Shown here piece by piece: positions 60,233-64,000 of a stretch of DNA of 64,000 nt. The translations under genes and the position numbers were made by a program. Every line of letters starts with the position of its first letter. The stretch's first letter is position 1. The notes beneath the pieces were generated by a model. It was not told where the DNA came from and did no database searches. It saw nothing but the letters and a program-made list of their open reading frames with translations. This DNA is from Emergomyces orientalis. Lineage: Eukaryota; Ascomycota; Eurotiomycetes; Onygenales; Ajellomycetaceae. The DNA lies in assembly GCA_002110485.1 (NCBI GenBank), contig MOWL01000046.1, forward strand, positions 434,001-498,000, read 5' to 3'.

Positions 60233-61436
60233 ATGTCCCGCAAAGTGAAAACTGAAGAGGAGCCGAAAAATATGGTTGTATCATATTCGAGCGAGTTCAG
60301 GAGCGGCGGACAAACGCAAACTCTCCCGCCGTTCAGAGATGTATGTGGATAACACAATCATATTATTCACATTCGGGAATACTGATATTTATCTGCTCCA
60401 GCTCCTTCCTCAATATCTCCATGAAGAGATAGATTCAACGCCGTATTACTCTCCAACGACCCCGCATCAACAAGGGTCGCCTTCATTTGTTTCATCTCCT
60501 GTGCATCCTAGATCCATTCTGGGAGCCCATCTTTCACGCTCGCAGTCAGCCACTAAAATCGACAGTTATGATGGATTTCCTCTCCGAACTGATAGGTTCC
60601 CAAAATATCAACCCCACGGCAGCGTCGCGCCGCTCAAGCGACAGGCCTCTGATATTATCAGCCCGTCAACAACTATTTCAAGTTCCCGTTTTACCTCTGG
60701 AGGAGCACTTCCCCCAATAAGGGATATTCAACCGTTTCCTACGAATAGAAGCCCTTACAGCAGAATCAAGGTTGAGACTCGACCAAACAACTTGTCACCA
60801 GAATATCAAAACGCCCCAACTCAAAATTCCCTTTCGTTTGGCTCGAGGCTCCCAGATGCGCATCTTACGGCATGCCAACCATTACATGGCATCCCGACAA
60901 CCCCTATTTCACCTTCTGAGCCTATGAGACTCAATCAACCATATGAAAGCCCTCGATATGGATCCTACCCGCAATCCTTTAGGCCTGAACTCGATTACTC
61001 CCCAATTTCCACTAGTAGCCTTCAAGATCGAAATTTTGTGACTCAAGCAGAGCCGATTGACTCGAAAAATAAGAAGCGAAGAGGAAATCTACCAAAATCA
61101 GTAACCGATGTACTTCGAGCTTGGTTCCATGAGCATCTTGATCACCCTTATCCTAGCGAAGAGGACAAGCAAATGTTCATTAGTAGAACTGGTTTAACTA
61201 TTAGCCAGGTGAGATTCGTGTTCGCTTTCGTGTTACTCCCAGCGCAGTCGAGTATAAATTCTAAACTAAATTTACCACAGATTAGTAACTGGTTCATCAA
61301 CGCCAGACGCCGTCAACTGCCAGCACTCCGAAATCAAGTGCGAGCATCCGAATCAGATAGAAGCGGGCACCGGCAATCCCCGTTAAGTGACAATGAGCAG
61401 ACTTCTTCACAGTCCAGCGTGTCATCGCATCATTAA
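60233..61436 (+). CDS. TALE-class homeodomain transcription factor
   Basis: Probable DNA-binding developmental or metabolic regulator with a KN/TALE homeodomain. Three exons: 60233-60340, 60402-61208 and 61281-61436, giving 356 residues. The first exon starts MSRKVKTEEEPKN and joins TLPPFRD to LLPQYLHEEIDSTP, a sequence typical of fungal regulators of this type. The homeodomain covers about residues 260-322: KKRRGNLPKSVTDVLRAWF, the three-residue loop with HPYPSEEDK, GLTISQ, and after the last splice ISNWFINARRRQLPAL. Ile in WFIN is the TALE signature at homeodomain position 50. The region between is Ser/Pro-rich and disordered. The 72 bp last intron is in frame without a stop. A longer frame beginning at 60276 is in a different phase from exon 1 and would not give the conserved N-terminus. 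Confidence 0.9.
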
Positions 61437-64000
61437 TAATATATACGCCACGAAAAAGTATACGTTTTTAATTTAATGGACGACTCTCGGCCTTCCAGTT
61501 CCGCTCTGATGCGAAAAAGTGTCTTAAAGATTCCTTACGAGCGATGATTATCCTGTCTCCCTTCTTTCTATTCCAAATTTAGTCCTTCTCGCTGTGCAGG
61601 ATGTATTTTTGATTGATTAAAACCGGGGGGAAGTATTACATTCACCGGCGTTCAATATTTCGCAAAAAAGGCGTCGGTATCATGATTCCGTTTCCTCCTT
61701 TTAATGCAGCTCCTTTGAAAAATATGGGAGACATTTTATACATTGGATGTGGATATGTGTAACTTGTCAATATTTAATATCTTACCGATTTCCAGGTGCC
61801 AGTTTGTTTGGGTATTTTTATCACAGGGCGTATTACAATATGGGCAGTTGAGCGCAAATTTCTACGGACATATACGAATTTTTTGATTACTATTATGCCA
61901 ATTTGTTAGCTGTGTTTACACCTCCTATTTGCGCCTACATGCCACCGATTGGGGTACGGCTTCGAAAGAAACCGCGAAATACGTATAAGTTGCTTTTTTT
62001 AATTTTATTTTACCTGTCTGATATTTGAAAATATCGCTCGGTCCGGTTTTGCTGCTTCAAGAATGAGCAGGGTAAAATGAATTTGGCTTCCACAGCTGGT
62101 TTATGCAAGTGTGCCATGTGGCCCGCTCCAGATCTCTCGGGGACACATCCTATGATGGATATCTGGGCAGGAGGTTTCTCCAGTACAAGTTCTGTTCATT
62201 TGATCTGCAGAGGTCATTCCATACGGAGCATTTCAGCCACTGCGATCTTTTCTTTTCTTTTTTTGCTGTGTCCTTTGTTTCTCGGGGGAGGAGGGTTCAA
62301 AATATGCAAAGACACCGAACTGTTGCTCAAGTTCTGATCCAGAGCACATAGAGCTGGTTTTTGAGCAATCCAGGCCGTCTTGGGAGAAGGGAAAATTACC
62401 AGATCCCGAAAGCCAATCACCGGTTCGAGATGATCGCTGGCCTGGCTGTAACTGGCCAGAGTTGGCGTCACGAAGATTTTCGCTCAAAAAAAAGGCAGTT
62501 TAAACATAAAAGGACAATGGCCTTATTTCGGTGGCCATCCCATGACCATTAATATTGACCGCTGAAAGCCAGGAGAGGCGATGTACTCTACATTGTTCAT
62601 GTACTACGTACCTGGCACTTAACTGCTTCTTCATCATTCTTCCAGGAGAGTCACGGTGTCATGAACCTTGGTTTTGTGTTCCACGGTACGTTATTTGTAG
62701 TAAGTAACCTTCCCAAGACGTAGAAAATAAAAGGATTGGAGAGGAAAGAAGAGGAAAAGAAGAAAGGAAAATCCTGGATAAGTCTCGTGCGAACCCAAGG
62801 CAAAATGGCTATTTCCCGGTACTAGGGATATTTACTCCAGATGTGTACGTCAGCTCCCTGAATTTAAACAACAAGAATTCTCCATATATCTGGTGGAGAG
62901 AAAAACTCGGCCCCTGGACGTCTGCTGCTCTTGGTCTATAACGGGTTCCACAATCCATCACGCTCTCGGCGGCTGGCGGCACATCTCCTTCGTAATTTTC
63001 TGTTCTTGTGTGCATGCCCGCTTTTAACTTTCCAAGGAATGTCAGGATGGGCCGAGAATCCAATTCAAACCCCACATCTTGTTTCTTCCCCACTAGTGAC
63101 TGCCGCTATGATACACACCTTGGCATATTCATGACCTGTCCAATGGGCCGCAGCTTATCGATAGTGGGCTGACACAATCACTAGTTTTCTGCACCAAGGC
63201 AGAGACAGATATCATTATTTTCGACAGAAGCAGGTCAGGAGGAATGTCATCGATGTCACCAGTTGCAAGGTTCGGTTTTCAGCCTCTGGGCACCTGTTTG
63301 ACACAGCGACGGATCTATTCTCGTCCTTGGGTCAGGAACAGATCAAAAGACAAAAAATACTTTCTTTGCCCGAGTCCCATCCTCGTAAGTTTCGTTTTGC
63401 CTTTTGGCTTTTGGGTCGCTCAGTATGCTTTCCGCAAGACCCCTTACTTAATGCTGTTTCCTTGGGATTCCCATGTTTCAACAATGAGGAGGCAAAAGTT
63501 AAAAATGGAACAATGCCATGGAAAGGAATATGATCTGAGACAAGAGGGGGTTGTTATTTATGGTTATCGTTGTTGTTTCCTGGTTCCTGACAATTTGGCT
63601 CACCTTCGGTCTTAGTTTGTGTCCAGACAAGTACATATTCAAGAAATAAGCTCTAAAACCTGTATGTTGTTATGTCGATTGTCAATGAATAATTCTGGAT
63701 CTATCAATGTCAAAGTGGCTTCCCCCCATGGCTTCAAATAAGTTGGCACTGAGGGAAGAAGAGATAATGCTTCGAGGCACTTCTGATGTGTAATTGTCTT
63801 AAATCTTAGAACCTGGGCAATCCCTGTATTCATGGGGAGCCTGACACAATATGAATGATATTCTTGGTTTTATGAGAGCTGAATCTCAAAGCGTGAATTT
63901 TCTTTCCTTTTTCTGCTTTTTCTCCGCTGAGACTGGATAGTATTGTCGAGTGCACTGATTCAGAGCAAGCCCGATTTGGAGGTCCAATCACTTTTTTTGC
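61437..64000. other. Intergenic to window end
   Basis: 2.6 kb with no recognised gene. Frames of 60-123 codons (the longest on plus at 63244-63615) lack family features. T-rich tracts at 61990-62020 and 62245-62265. It is not possible to say whether the last kilobase is upstream or downstream of a gene beyond the edge. Confidence 0.5.

Noticed and set aside
63244..63615. 123-codon plus-strand frame near the window end
   Set aside because: No recognisable motif or splice partner; similar frames are frequent by chance in this DNA.

Overview
The window is nuclear DNA of a filamentous ascomycete. Short introns with GT...AG borders interrupt most genes. The proteins are the core set of a eurotiomycete, and the calmodulin and Mdm34 look like those of Onygenales (the Blastomyces, Histoplasma and Emmonsia group). 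The order is inferred from recognised protein families, not from any search. I see no rRNA, tRNA, CRISPR, virus or prokaryotic operon.

Layout, left to right. Mdm34, a subunit of the ER-mitochondria tether, lies on minus (1006-2895). A haspin-type kinase follows on plus (4819-7014), then a C2H2 zinc-finger regulator with a fungal-specific domain (9199-11981) and an equilibrative nucleoside transporter (13818-15396). The Mdl1-type mitochondrial ABC half-transporter (16453-19103, minus) and the Hsp90 co-chaperone Cdc37 (19677-21283, plus) diverge from a 573 bp spacer. A GT71 (Mnn1-type) mannosyltransferase is on minus (23364-24842). Two acyltransferase-3 membrane proteins (26856-28250 and 32142-33695) point the same way across a 3.9 kb gap. 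Clathrin light chain (35502-36482, minus) and the CTD-binding protein Rtt103 (37059-38791, plus) share another divergent promoter. The syntaxin Tlg2 (39349-40857, minus), calmodulin (43394-44346, plus) and Mediator subunit Med20 (45879-46969, minus) follow. An apparently intact Tc1/mariner element (48755-50284) sits between Med20 and an unusual FAD/NADPH reductase with no flavodoxin domain (51548-53560). After a 6.7 kb gene-poor stretch comes a TALE homeodomain regulator (60233-61436).

The genes do not form a pathway or a secondary-metabolite cluster. They are mostly housekeeping genes for organelle contact, mitosis, chaperoning, trafficking, transcription and glycosylation. All coding models were built by joining open frames at splice sites, and every one closes in frame. 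Several exons are too short to show as open frames: a 3-nt first exon in calmodulin, a 12-nt last exon in the reductase, and short first exons in Med20 and Tlg2. The most notable items are the intact transposon, the orphan reductase with a CC-GGG-CC motif, the in-frame stop-free intron inside the homeodomain, and the long deserts flanking the homeobox gene and separating the acyltransferases.
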